NCBI GenBank assembly: GCA_029168955.1
Contig: JAPDOI010000020.1
Location: 3,278,001-3,342,000, forward strand
DNA from: Aplectana chamaeleonis
Taxonomy: Eukaryota; Nematoda; Chromadorea; Rhabditida; Cosmocercidae
Direction of reading: 5' to 3'
Length of the DNA: 64,000 nucleotides
Below the pieces are notes generated by a model. The model saw only the letters and a list, made by a program, of their open reading frames with translations, was not told where the DNA came from and made no database searches. Below, piece after piece: positions 1-10,860 of the stretch. A program made the translations under genes and the position numbers. Position 1 is the first letter of the stretch. The number at the start of each line of letters is the position of its first letter.

Positions 1-1114
1 CTTTTACCTGATCATTTAAAGCATCGATGCATATCCGCGGACTGTAATCGGTAACCTTTTATACAAAGTAGGAATTAACTTCGAGTAGCACACGTATTCG
101 ATCACTTAGGACAGTCCAGAGTTGCTGCTGATAGTGAGTTGCTTTTGTGTGATGTCTGGTAATAAAATACGGAATTGTCATAGACTTCTGTCCAGCAATC
201 GAAAGTGTGTAACAGGTATTCTGCTCCGGTGCGAGACGCACTGACTCGCATCTCAGTAAAGGAGGTGCCTTACACAAAAATAAGGCTTCAGATGGCTATA
301 CACCTATTGTAGTCCAGTCACCTTCCACGGGTCAGCAGAAAAAAACTTTAGGACATTGTCGTACTTCAGCTACGACCTATCACCTGAGCAGCCGCGGTTC
401 CATTAAATTCTATGGTTTTCTTGCAAGCCTGTACTTCTGCATACGGTAATTCGTACTCTGTATAAAACGTCGTGATTCACATCATTCGAGGCGGGAGCGG
501 CGCGCGCGACGCCTCAGCCTTTATAGCCTGTAGACGACATGAGTGGAACCCTCATAGTTGTGCTTCGAGGATCTGATTTTCCAATAACTTGCATTTTTGA
601 TATCGCTACGACAATATCGTAGTCGACACATTTCGAGTAGAATCTCCCTCATTTCAGGTACGTTGGTGACACTTTTCCAAGTTCTATTTTTCGAGTGCTA
701 AGTAAGCTTGTTTGTGAACTGATCATTTCGCAACTGTTCGTTGCTGAAGCGACGAAGTGTAACTCTTAGGCATTGATAATTGCTTAACACCTTGAGGCGG
801 TAATCTTTTCTAGTAAGCTGTTATAGCAAACAATCCTTCGCAATTTCGGAGTGAACCCATGATAGGCGATATTTAGCAAGGCTTGTCACAGCAGCTGAAT
901 GCATATGTAACAATAACCATCGGGTTATGCGCACTTACGGACTGGGGGAGGCTTGCATGCACACCATTGATATTTGGGATGCAACTTCAATATGTTTCGG
1001 CGGAAAGACATTGTGCCTCAGGCAGTCATTAAAAACACCAGGAACTGAATGAGGCCAGGACGCCTTGGCTGAAGCGAATGGGGCTGAAGTGAATGCTTTT
1101 TACGCCTGAACGAT
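1..1114. other. Intergenic region with no recognised gene
   Basis: No coding exon was recognised here. The short minus-strand reading frame at 59-277 has no family motif. Bases 466-520 recur in inverted orientation at 19379-19440; the shared piece includes a GC-rich core built on GCGGCGCGCGCGA, so it is a dispersed repeat. Confidence 0.5.
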
Positions 1115-1751
1115 GTTCTGCTTCGTGTACGCAAGGCTGTCAGTGATCTTGGTGTGCTTATTAGCACCGACCTCAAGTGGGAATCCAACTGCAAGGCAAT
1201 CTCTAGGAAAGCTTCTCGTGTGGCAAATGGCATCCTGAGATTTCTGCAACACCCATCTCTACTGCCGGCAGCTCTTGGAATACTGTATGCAGGTCTGGTC
1301 ACCATCTTCTGTTGAGGATGATGGGGTCGTTGAAAACGTGCAAGGGCGGTACTCAAAACGCGCTTTTGTCAAAGTATTTCCTACGCAAGAAGTACCGGTT
1401 TATACGACTAGGCTCGAAACGATGGGGATCAAAACCCTAAGGTATCAGAGAACCGAGTTCGATTCACACTTATGCAACAAAATCGTTAACGGTCTTTGGG
1501 ACATCCCATTTGAAAGAGTTTTCGTGTTCACCCGCCGCTGTACTCGCTCCCGCCAGCACGCTTTTCAGCTCGAGCGTAGATTTACATCGAAGTCCAATGT
1601 GCTGCATTCGCTTGCATTCAGAGTCATCCCAATTTGGAAGAAATTACCTTCACAGATCGTTGAGGCCAGACATTTTCCGATTTTCAAAAGCAGGCTGTCC
1701 CACTTCAATCTCAGGTCATTGCATGAGACAGATGACCGTGCTTTCTGCTAG
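1115..1751 (+). mobile_element. CR1-like non-LTR retrotransposon, C-terminal pol fragment
   Basis: Two overlapping frames carry the region after the reverse transcriptase domain. The first contains DLGVLISTDLKWESNC followed by a run ending in ALGILYAGL. The second, from about 1275, contains MEYCMQVWSPS and later FQLERRFTSKSNVLHSLAFRVI. The typical C-terminal wording of CR1-clade pol proteins is DLG(V/I)..., RP..EY...VWSP and ..R.IP.WN.LP. The frame shift near 1275 and the missing 5' part show a dead, 5'-truncated copy. A fuller CR1 relative lies at 42365-45912. Confidence 0.65.
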
Positions 1752-2229
1752 TGTTTACGATGACAATGGTTTCTGTTTTTTCGCCTATCTTGAAAACGGT
1801 CCGACGCTGATGCGAATGGTGCCCCTGGAATTGTACACGACCTTCTGGGCAAGGAGTTATGGTCCTTCAAAAATTGAGCTAGGGAAGCATGGTGGATGAG
1901 TTGTCCGAGGTTTGTAATTTTCATCTTTTGCAGCCGATGTATGCGAGCTGATCTGAGTGAAGAGAGAAGTTGAGATTGAAGAAAAAAACGGAGCTTTCAA
2001 TCAGAAACCATCGCTCATCTCACGATTTCGAGTTTTCATTTGTTCACGTCGGAGGGCGGGCATTGCGCTTTTGAGGTTTGCCTTGCGCTCAAGGTGGCAA
2101 CTTCGGGCTCTTTTAGTGCTTTTCCTGGCTCGTTTTCATGCGTTCTTTCGACCTTAACGTTACAGTGTGCCCCTCCACTACCCATTCCTAGTGAAAAATG
2201 ATACACATTTTTTATCGTGAACACTGCCT
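1752..2229. repeat. Dispersed repeat C (copy 1) and a truncated TTAA-element end
   Basis: Bases 1760-1990 match 32405-32640 in the same orientation. Both contain GCAGCCGATGTATGCGAGCT followed by an A-rich stretch. It directly follows the CR1 fragment here but not at the other locus. Bases about 2200-2233 form the terminal end (ATCGTGAACACTGCCTTTAA) of another small element, which abuts the next element and shares a TTAA with it. Confidence 0.55.
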
Positions 2230-3506
2230 TTAAAGGCAGTGGTCGCGATGGAAAAAGTTGTGGAAAAAACCATGAAAATCAGCTCGATTCGTAACTAACT
2301 AAAATACCACGAAGGTTACGCAGCAAGTAATGGGCTCAAAATAGAGTTATTAGGATCCTAAGTTGTCAGTTTGTGCACATGTGCACAGCTTCGCTCAAAA
2401 AGATCGCAGCCTCATGGTAAGAGGTCGAAAACGATTGACGTTCACAGCGATAAAGAAATGCAAGTTTAAGTAATAAAAACAGTTGAACAATGAAAACAGA
2501 CCCTTCATTCAATGTTTAACTCGACAAAGAAATATTCGAGCAGGTCACTCCGAAGTCTATTGTTCATTGATTGAATTTCAATATCAAGCCAGGTACTCAG
2601 ATAAAAACAGCCCACTTCCCGCCGGCCAAGTCGGGCTAGTCGACTTCGCGCGGCTCCAATTTTGTGGGCGTGGCACAGCGCCCCACTTCCCGCTGACAGA
2701 GAGGCTTTCCCGTCTTTCCGCGGAGTGTCGGCTGGCAGTCGGCTATCCCTCGGGGGCATCGAACACTCATTCATCGATTCCCACTTTGATATCATCATTG
2801 CACCACCCACTAGAGTGGAGCCAATTAACAATTGCTGAGCAGAGAACGCTGTGTTGAGACTCTTTCCGAAACCCGCGCTGTGTGCGACGCTGGCCTTGGG
2901 CAGGTGAACCACTGTCCGTTAATGGCATCTGCGAATCGGAAGGCTGCGAGAACTAGTGAGTGTAGGAAGCTTCCCTGTAGAAGCTCACTCCTTACTTGTC
3001 AAGAGCAGTTCAAGATGAAATCACCAGGAGCGGATTTTTCGAATTTTGTTAGGAGAGACCTTCACTTAAAGGGTGATTTTTAAATGTGCCGCAAACTGTT
3101 TTAGGACTGTCTTCTGTCCGTCATCAGATTAGCCGTAAGGCGGTGGCAGAAGGGCCGCAGAGTGCTTGTTCAGTGTGTACGGGCAGTCAACGAAACAGCG
3201 CTGCCGACTGCCCGCGACCGATCTATTGGTCTTCCGTGGGAGGGGTTACGGGACGTCGGCTAGTGGTACCGCGGGAAGTGTTATGTCTCTATCTGAGTAG
3301 TGTTCTTGGGATCAAAGATCATCGATGCCGATGATGTGGGGTGGGCTCGTCCGACATCAAAAGACAGGAAAGTTCAGGCTTGAAATTTGGCTTGAAACGG
3401 TGTTTTTCGCAATTTTTTCCTATAGATCTCACTGCTTCGAATCCAGAAAAGGTTTAGAAGAGGAAAAAAGGACTGGCATAGTTTATCGCGACCACTACCC
3501 CTTTAA
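2230..3506. mobile_element. TTAA-flanked small inverted-repeat element, family B, interrupted copy
   Basis: The left end reads TTAAAGGCAGTGGTCGCGAT. The right end reads ATCGCGACCACTACCCCTTTAA, its inverted complement with small changes. The interior (2230-2592 plus 3301-3506) matches the uninterrupted copy at 51384-51939. Between the halves is a foreign insert of about 700 bp. No transposase is encoded, so the copy is non-autonomous. TTAA at both borders could be part of the terminal repeat or a TTAA target duplication, as in the piggyBac superfamily; the sequence alone does not decide. Confidence 0.75.
2593..3300. mobile_element. About 700-bp insertion nested in the family B element
   Basis: The boundaries are found by comparison with the uninterrupted copy at 51384-51939, whose sequence jumps from CAAGC(T/C)AG straight to the GTTCTTG side. 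The ends of the insert are short inverted repeats: TACTCAGATA at 2594-2603 and TATCTGAGTA at 3290-3299. The interior is GC-richer than its host element. No open frame with known motifs was recognised. It is probably a non-autonomous DNA transposon. Confidence 0.6.
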
Positions 3507-5023
3507 CGTATGAGTTAACCTTAAACAATGTCAGACTAGATGGGGAAATAGTTGTTGCATTGACCACGACTAGATCAAGAGTATATTCTGTTGCCTAGAC
3601 CACCGAATTCATAATGAGAGCGCCTCACATAACCACACCCTTCGGCGCGCACATCAATGGCGGAATGAAAAAATGGATAGCGAAGCTAGCTTGGATTTGT
3701 CGGAATTCAAATCTTGCCATGCAGTTTCTGATTTGTTAATGTCGTCTGTATGATGTTTTCCATACTGCGAATTTGGACGATTATTTTCAACTTCATTTCT
3801 TAATTTCATTCGCTTCGTAGAGAGGAAAATCGAGTCACAGGTCATTTCCTAAGATTGCTGCACAGCTATATTTCTCCTCGCAGTTCAAGACTGTTTGAGC
3901 GATTCTACGGAGATATTGACATTTCATGAAAAAAGGAACGTAACCAAAAGTCATGGTAACGCTCGATGAAACACTCGGAGCAGAACTGTTTTGCACAACA
4001 GCAGCACCGAACGAAAACAGATTCAGAACATTTGCTGTTCCCTGGCAAGCAGATTCTGTAGCGCTTATCATTGATGACGTAGTCAGGGCCAGTAGCAATC
4101 CCGGAAGGTGGCAGCTACCGGCTGTCACTGCGTGGTGACTGTGTCAATCATGTCTCGGCTATCAATATCAAGGGGCCGTCATAGAAATGCACAAGCGGCG
4201 CTCAAGTTAATGACCATTGCAGTCAGCCACCTGGGAGCAGTGAGCGTTCTTTTGTGAGGTGGCTGACTGCAAGAAACGTATGGTGACTTCGCTCACCGCC
4301 GCAGAGGAAAGAGAAATAGCGCGCGGAGGGAAGAGGAGCTGGGTCGATACCGCGGTCATAGGGTCGAGCACGTCCAATGGTGCTGACTTTTTGAAGCAAG
4401 TGCGCTCCAAGAAAGGGCAGTGGAGTGCTTGCGAACCGACCAGTCAGCTGTCGACTTATCACCCCAGCACACCACGGCAGCTTATCTCGTCTTCTAGGTG
4501 GGCAAGGAAAAATTGCACCCACCGGCTGGCAGCCATGCAGCTCCGCTGATAGCTGACAGGAATGACAGGCGAAACACTTGAAGGTTTTAATGATGTTTAA
4601 GTGATTCCTGGCAAAGATTAGTGGGAGATTAACGTCAAATTGTACGTGGCTGTCATGAATACGTATCCTTCATAGCTTGCACATGCTTTTCTCTTATTCT
4701 AAGCTTAGATTCAAATTCCTCGAAGTTGTTTTGGCCAAATTCAACCATTTTCAGATTTTTTTACTCGCTCACCAGAAGTAAAATCAGATTTGCTTAGAAA
4801 TTCGTCTAAGGAAGATGACTAAAAAACGGTTTCATTCCTCAGAAAAGGCATGAACTTACGTGATCCGCGTGTACTAGTTACTAAACGTATAATAGTTCAT
4901 CTAAGTGCGGCTTTTATCTAAACTTCGTTTTCCTCTTTCACTTCAAGTTCACTTCTTCCTATGATGACTGGGAAGCGTGAAACAGGCTAAGAAAAAATTA
5001 GTCCACATTTGAAAAAAAATTCT
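3507..5023. other. Intergenic region with one uncharacterised reading frame and a hairpin
   Basis: A minus-strand frame of 97 codons at 3835-4128 is rich in Ser, Ala and hydrophobic residues. It has no motif I recognise and no visible splice partners, so it is not called as a gene. Bases 4220-4233 and 4257-4270 are perfect 14-bp inverted arms (GCAGTCAGCCACCT). The remaining sequence is AT-rich and featureless. Confidence 0.4.
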
Positions 5024-5602
5024 TTAAAGGCATCTTTCTCGATGAAAATCGTTTTTGAGTTTTCGATGTAAAATGGAAGCTCTAGTCTCTAGTATCCTAA
5101 ACAACAGCCACATTGAGAGAATCGCGCAAAAATTACTAAAACTGCTTTTCCGGACCCCTTTCTCGTCGTTTTCAGACCCCATTCAATCAATCGACGCATG
5201 AGGAAGGAACAGTCGATCGCTACGAATAGCTGTGTTGACCCATGATCTCCTGATCAAATCCCGTTCATTTTTTTCAGCCGATTTTCAGGGGAGAAAAGGT
5301 TGACCGATATGTGCAGGAAAGGCATTCAATACATAATCATATGATTTACTTGATCAACTTCCACTCATGTGTACTATATCACTTGCTGATCAACTACTTT
5401 CTTTCTTCATTTGGTGAACGGACGTAACAGATGATCGACCCAAAGACCAACCCCCAAACCCAGAAAGACGTTTTCAACTGGAAAAAACTCCACTTCGGTT
5501 AAATTCCAAGACTGCAAACTTTGTGAGTGGCCTTATCAAGGTCCCTTTCAACGATCTAACACAAAACAAGAATTTGGTTTTCAGCGCGCGCGATGCCTTT
5601 AA
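5024..5602. mobile_element. TTAA-flanked small inverted-repeat element, family E, copy 1
   Basis: It starts with TTAAAGGCATC and ends with the inverted GCGCGATGCCTTTAA. The same ends bound the elements at 8725-9350, 27306-27772 and 61819-62426. It is about 579 bp, non-coding and non-autonomous. The ends share TTAAAGGCA with family B, which suggests both families used the same or related transposases. Confidence 0.7.
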
Positions 5603-6104
5603 ACTTTTTGGTTCACCTTGTAAAAAACACGAGGTTGGCTCCTCGACAATCATACTACAACGTTTCGTGTATCGTGGTTCAGTGGTGAGTGGTCATCCAA
5701 CAAGAAATTCTCAAAATCGTTTTTTAAATCTAACATTCTCTCGGTTTGATGAATTTCGTGAAAAATTCCGAAATCCCACCATCCAAGGTTCTAAACTCAT
5801 TAAGTCTGGGAGATATACAGATTTGCACGCTCCCGAAACCTATATTTACTACAGCTAGTTCGATGAAAGTTACAATGAATACGAAGAACTGTGGAGGGAG
5901 TGTATGTAGGAAAACAGAAAGAGTTTCTCACACATGAACATGTGGCCCAGTGGTCTAACTCAGATATTTGTGGGGAAGTTCTCGAGGACAATAGACCTGA
6001 CTTGGTCGCTATCACTCGGCCGAGGGGAGAGGTGCGAGACGTCTTCCCATTAGGGGACGTCTCGCCCCTCTCCCCTCGAATTATACCCAACGAATGGCGC
6101 TCGA
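5603..6104. other. Intergenic region with no recognised gene
   Basis: Nothing recognisable was found apart from a short inverted repeat at about 6030-6085 (GAGACGTC...GACGTCTC, flanked by matching GAGGGG/CCCCTC). This may belong to the outer edge of the long inverted repeat that follows. Confidence 0.4.
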
Positions 6105-7295
6105 AATAGTCGACTTGAACAAGGGTCTCGAATCGCTCTACGGTTGTTCCCATGCCCTCCCCCCGAGCATGATGAACAAGAAAACAGAGCCGCTGCGTAT
6201 ACGGTGACGCAAACTGGCCTGTCTCAAGGTGGTCTCGCACTTTGCAAGTTGAGGGGGCAGAAAAAAAACCACTCAAGGATTGCTTAAGGTATCTCTGTCC
6301 GGATTTCAGGCGAGATTACAAGCTTCTCTGTAACCTACGTCAGATATGAATATTTTTAGCCCCATTCCAGTTTCAGAAAAACTGGAAACTGTCGAAAACA
6401 ACGATCTTTGGCAAGCTGATTTTTAATCAATCAATGAACAATATGTGTTGGGTGGCGACAGCATGAGGAAGACCGGCAATCGGGAGAACAAGGGAAGACC
6501 TGCTGGCCGGAGGTCCCCTCCGTCTCCCCTGAATTCGGGGAATGTTCCTCAAATGTTTTGAGGGAAGTTCCGTCGTCGTTCTCGGGAACATCCCCACCAG
6601 TGTCTCAGAAGGCGTGTGTTGGGCATCCATCGCGTACGTTGGTGCGGTGCTGGCTCTAATACGTCGACAAGTGAGAGTTTTGCATTCAACGCTACTCTTC
6701 GAGAATAATTCTCATTTTAAGGTGGCAACCATCTCAGATATTCGTGGGGAAGCTCCCGAGAACGACAACCGAACTTCCCTCGAAACAACTGGGGAACTTC
6801 CCTCGAATCGAGGGGAGGCGGAGGGGACCTCCGGACAGCAAGTCTGCCCTTGTACTCCCGATCGCCAGTCTTCCCCAAGCTATCGCAACCCAACACCCAT
6901 TGGTGATTGATTTATTAAAAGTCAGCTTGCCCGAACTCGCTGGTTCCAACAGTTTCCTGCTCTTCGAAAGCAGGAATAGGTCAAAAAATATTTTCCTTTA
7001 ACGAAAGGTTACACAGAAGCTTGTTATCTCCTCTGAAATCCGAACGGAGATGCCTTACACAGTCCTTGAGAGGTAAATCTGCCCCTTCAGCTTGCAAAGT
7101 GCGAGATCACCTCTAGACTAGCTAGTCTGCATCATCGTTTTCTCGTTCACCATGCTCAGGGGGAGGCCATGGGGATAACCGTGGAGCGAACTTATCTTGT
7201 TCTCCCCCCGAGTCGACTGTTCAAAGAAACTTTGACAAGAACCACGAGAGCCTCTCTGACATAGAAACATTTTAGAAGCTTCTCTCTTCTGATGA
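6105..7295. repeat. Long imperfect inverted repeat (foldback element)
   Basis: Two arms of about 500-570 bp, roughly 6105-6600 and 6720-7295, are inverted copies of each other around a centre near 6660. Landmarks that pair are CATGCCCTCCCCCCGAGCAT in the left arm with its complement near 7155-7175, and GGAACATCCCC (6587-6597) with GGGGAAGCTCCCG (6747-6759). No transposase frame was found. The arms are clearly diverged, so the element is not very recent. Confidence 0.65.
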
Positions 7296-7317
7296 ACCAT
7301 TTTCAGGGCTCACGTGC

Positions 7318-7950
7318 TCAGACACTACCACCGGGTGAGCGGGCAAGCAATACCGGCTTACTAAAAATTGTGCCCGGCCGAGCTTTGGTAATAACTGCCC
7401 ACTCAGCCGGTAAATGGTGGAGCGTTCACCCGGCAAATGGTGGCCCTCTCGTCCCGCATCCGTTGCCCCCTCAGCCGGTTAGTGAAGGCCCGCTCACCCA
7501 GTATTAGTTGCTCACCGTGTGAATGATATCCATCTGCAGGAGCAGACAGAATCCCTAGTAGGCCCTCCCGATTCCCCATCAAGTTTGGGGCTCGCGCTTC
7601 ATTCCTGAAGCGGTAAGCCTTACCTTGCTTCAAAATTCATGAACTGATCCGCTCTCACGCCCCCACGGTCACAACGAAACCTAAGGGGGAGGGGTCAATG
7701 ATCTAAACCAGTTCAAATGCCATCACCCGAATCAGCTCGAAGCCCAATTCGCCCGCACCATATGTGGCCCTGGTTTGCTTTAGCTCTTCAGTATTGGACC
7801 AATGATATGCATATTTCGGCCCGCTCACAGCGTAAACACATGCCCCTCACCCAGTAATATAATGCCATTCCGCTCGGCAAAATTCATGCTCGCCTGCTCA
7901 CCCGGTCAGACGCTCCGCCCTTACAAGAACCAGCCCGCTCAGCCGGGGAG
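7318..7950. repeat. Degenerate scattered CCGCTCACCCGG motif cluster
   Basis: Short variants of CCGCTCACCC(A/G)G and its complement CCGGGTGAGCGGGC recur at irregular spacing, near 7327, 7399, 7424, 7474, 7490, 7845, 7895 and 7937. The spacing is too irregular for a clean tandem array. No coding potential was recognised. Confidence 0.4.
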
Positions 7951-8024
7951 CCCACTTCTCGCTCTCTCATCTCCGGTTTTATTTTCTGAGTAGTTTCTGC
8001 TTATCCAAAGTTTCTTTCTTTCAG

Positions 8025-8225
8025 GTGATGCTCGACGGCTTCGCACAAGGCGAAACTGTGCCGTTGAAGCTGCTACGTCCGGTGGCCTACAAAGTTGTTC
8101 CTCCAATTTTTCATCTGCCAGTGATAGTGCCGGTTCTCTCACCAATCCACCCTCGTCGTCAGATAGCGAAATTTCTTACAACTGTGAATGCTTCTACCCG
8201 TTCTTTCTCAAATTATCGCAGCTAG
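8025..8225 (+). CDS. Terminal exon of a third DPF-6-like S9 peptidase gene copy
   Basis: A strong acceptor (TTTCTTTCTTTCAG) precedes an open frame of 66 codons that begins VMLDGFA and ends at TAG. The terminal exons of the two complete genes in this window begin ILSDGFAS and VLSDGFAS at the same phase, have similar lengths (63 and 68 codons), and share later landmarks: a Pro-rich stretch, then Q..F/L and V..STR/STH. No preceding exon was found between 1 and 8024, so either the upstream exons lie outside the window or this is a stranded fragment. The C-terminal tail evolves fast in this family, so the match is modest. Confidence 0.55.
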   Translation: MMLDGFAQGETVPLKLLRPVAYKVVPPIFHLPVIVPVLSPIHPRRQIAKFLTTVNASTRSFSNYRS

Positions 8226-8724
8226 TAATAGTTCCAAATTTGATAGATGCCTAGCCTAACGTTGAAAGATGGGTATGATCTATGCTCCGTTTCATCATGT
8301 TCCGGTTTATTCATTAGGTTCATAACATCATTGAACAAGCTTCAAACTTTTCCATAATTTCATTTTGTACTGAACTATTGAGTTGGGTAATAAGTTACCA
8401 CACTTTTTATGCTTTAATGTTTTGTCGCTGCTTCGGGTTTTTGTTTGACAATGTGTAATAGAAGGTTCAAGAGCAGATTTTCCCCTCTAATTAATGTTCT
8501 TTGTTGCTTTCCATAAAGCCCTACCCTTCTCGAGTTTTGCAAATAAATACACTGTAAAGTTCAGGTCTGAAAGCTTTAGAATGTTTGGCTCAAATTTTGC
8601 ATTTTTGCGGAAATTTGAACTGCTGCAGTACATTCCACGTGTGTCATGCACGTGACGCGATTAAAAACATCCATACTTTAACTCCCGCTCATGACGCGCT
8701 GGCGTTGAGGAGTATGAATAGCGC
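8226..8724. other. Downstream region of the orphan terminal exon
   Basis: AT-rich non-coding sequence. A candidate polyadenylation signal AATAAA lies at 8542-8547, about 320 nt after the stop codon. No other feature was seen. Confidence 0.35.
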
Positions 8725-9350
8725 TTAAAGGCATCGTACGCGCTGAAATCCACTTTCCATTTTTTATGCTCAATCCCTTGCTCGGGCCCCTGTGAGAACG
8801 TACAACGAGCTTGGCTGCTCAAAAACGTACCATTGTGAGCATAGAGGAAGTGGAAAGTAAGAAATTCCGTCAAAAGGGGCCGGCCCTTCCGTCAGTCATT
8901 TGGCACTTTCGCAATATTTGAGCAGAACGTCGCGCCGCTAAGTACAGGGCATGCCACTGTACACTGACGCACCGTCGGACGAAAGTGGCATTATCGATTG
9001 GAAATTTCTTTTCAAACAACGAGAGAGGACGATGTGCAGGGCCCAGGTGAGTATTTTTGTTAGTCAGTGCAAGTCAGTGCAGTCAGAACATTGTAGTCGT
9101 CGGCGAATTGTTCCCAACGCTGCGCCAATGGACAAATTGTAGAACTGTTCCTTGCGCCATCCGCGTAACTATCCCGAGTCAATGTCGGCGCGAATTTCAA
9201 ACGATTTGCAGAAGGTTTTTAAAACGGTTCTTTCTTGAAAAGTTGACTTTTTCGAGGGGGCTTTTCGCTAACTTTAGTTACTATAGGGGTGCAACAACTC
9301 AAAAACGCTCAAAAACGAGACATGGTTTTCAGCGCGTACGATGCCTTTAA
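8725..9350. mobile_element. TTAA-flanked small inverted-repeat element, family E, copy 2
   Basis: The ends are TTAAAGGCATCGTACGCGC and its exact inverse GCGCGTACGATGCCTTTAA. The right-hand third is clearly homologous to the copy at 61819-62426: both share AACGCTGCGCCAA, ACTGTTCCTTGC and AAAAAGTTGAC-like segments before the terminal repeat. It is 626 bp and encodes no transposase. Confidence 0.8.
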
Positions 9351-9924
9351 GGCATCAAACTATGAATACGGAGACTATGAATTCCCCAGCGGCGACGCTA
9401 TAGCGGAACGGATAGAAGTGGGTCTTAGCTTCGCCGAGCAGGGAAAATCTGTACTTGCGGTTACTAACATGGTATCCAGAGAATGGCCTAGAGGCCGGTC
9501 ATCGATGCGGCGCAGCACGTGTCCTGCCCATCGGTATTTGGACTTGGCCATAAACAGGAGAGGATCTATTAACTGCGAGTGCTACCAAAGATCAGCAGTG
9601 CGTAGGCCTACAGCTCGCTGGGCACGACAATTAGTCTTCAGGGGCCGTGTGCGAGAACGCGTCGGTTGGGCAGGGGCAGTGCAGTCGGTGTCATTGAAGT
9701 TCGCCGTTGCTCACAAGACAAGGCACGTCTGTCTTTGTTGGTCACAAGTCAAGACACGTATGTCGTGCCCCACCAGTCTAGCTCGCTGTGCTTCGGCCGC
9801 TTCAAGTTCGGAGCTGGGGCGGCTAGGGTACAGCGAGAAACACTGATGAGGCACGATATACGTGACCAACGGCGATCTACAAAGGAGCCGATTGCACTGA
9901 TTCTGCCCCAAGCGGCGCGTTCAT
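9351..9924. repeat. Inverted repeat in otherwise unassigned sequence
   Basis: Bases about 9745-9805 and 9810-9875 form an imperfect inverted repeat. It begins with GTTGGTCAC on the left and ends with GTGACCAAC on the right. A plus-strand frame running through the region (to 9846) has no recognised motif and crosses the hairpin, so it is not called. Confidence 0.4.
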
Positions 9925-10245
9925 GCATGCGGCCTCAATAGCCTGCGTTCCAAGGCCCTATGAGTTGTCCTTATGGCCTGTGAGGTCGCCTTCATTTCTG
10001 CCCATGTCTCGGTTCTATAGCGCAACGCAGACAGCACCTTAGAGTTGTACAAACCTGCTCGTGTCTTCGGATCCCGCGATCTATCTGTCGCCTCCACTAT
10101 CGATCCAAGTATAGACCAGGCGGCTGGTCTTTGTCGTCCGATCCCCGTTCGTTTTGCATGATCACTTCTCTTCTGAGGTAAACTGCGGGACGTGAAGACA
10201 CAGCTATCCTATGGTTCTGATCAAGATTGACTCTGTTCCCTGGCG
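9925..10245 (-). mobile_element. RTE-like retrotransposon, C-terminal pol fragment
   Basis: Read on the minus strand, the segment contains DPKTRAGLYNSKVLSALRY followed by TETWAEMKA and RTTHRALERRLL. This is the C-terminal pattern of RTE/BovB-type endonuclease-reverse transcriptases (KT..GLYNS.VLPAL.YG.ETW, then Q.A.ERR.L). An upstream piece with VYLRREVIMQNE in another frame fits the YLG.E.NM.ND segment. Frame shifts and truncation on both sides show a dead fragment. Confidence 0.6.
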
Positions 10246-10322
10246 CGATGGTAGAGACAACGAGAACTTGTGGGGAGAAGGAGACACAGCGTACGCACGC
10301 AGACGCACGCGACGAACGGAAA
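10233..10322. repeat. Dispersed repeat I, copy 1
   Basis: About 90 bp resemble 48596-48680 in the same orientation. The copies share GGAGA(C)GCAGC(A/G)TACGCA and a following CGA.GGACGG-like stretch. Function is unknown. Confidence 0.4.
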
Positions 10323-10674
10323 TAAGTGACACTCGGAAACAGAGGATACGTTCGTAAAGGCTAGGTGAACGCCAGAGAGACGAAGAAGACGGGACTGTCG
10401 TCGCATCACTGATTGCGCAACGATTAGGCTTTCCTCAGATTCATAGTGAGGCCTAGTGCAGATCCAATGACACATAGTACTGGAATTATTTGTTAAAGAA
10501 GTGAAAAATTGTTTGATTAATGAGGAATTTGATGAAAAGTTCTACCAGGAAGGATGGAACGTTTAATCAGTCGTGTCTAATTCGATGCTCTAATAGTAAA
10601 AAAAGGCTCAACATTTTCGGACATAACGACTTATACTTCTCAGTATATCTGAAGGTGAACCCCGAACTCTGAGA

Positions 10675-10860
10675 AATATTGCCGCGACTCCTCCGCGACT
10701 GCCCCGGGACTCTACCGCGATCCTGGACTGCCCCGCGACTCCCCCGCGATCCTTGACTCTTCCGCGACTCTGCCGCGACTCTTCCGAGACTCCCCCGCGA
10801 CCTCTTCTTGGATGAAGCTTCCGCGACTCTACCGCGACTCCCCCGCGACTCTACGGCTAT
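10675..10860. repeat. 12-bp GC-rich minisatellite (CCGCGACTCCCC family), locus 1
   Basis: Around fifteen degenerate copies of a 12-bp unit close to CCGCGACTCCCC are arranged nearly in tandem. They are interrupted once by TCTTGGATGAAGCTT. The same unit forms the array at 15840-16060. The left flank (GAACTCTGAGAAATATTGCC) resembles the inverted right flank of the second array, so both belong to one larger repeat family. On the minus strand it reads as Arg/Gly/Ser-rich repeats, which is a by-product of the array. Confidence 0.7.

Noticed and set aside
9289..9846. 185-codon plus-strand frame as a gene
   Set aside because: It starts inside a TTAA element, crosses an inverted repeat and has no recognisable motif.
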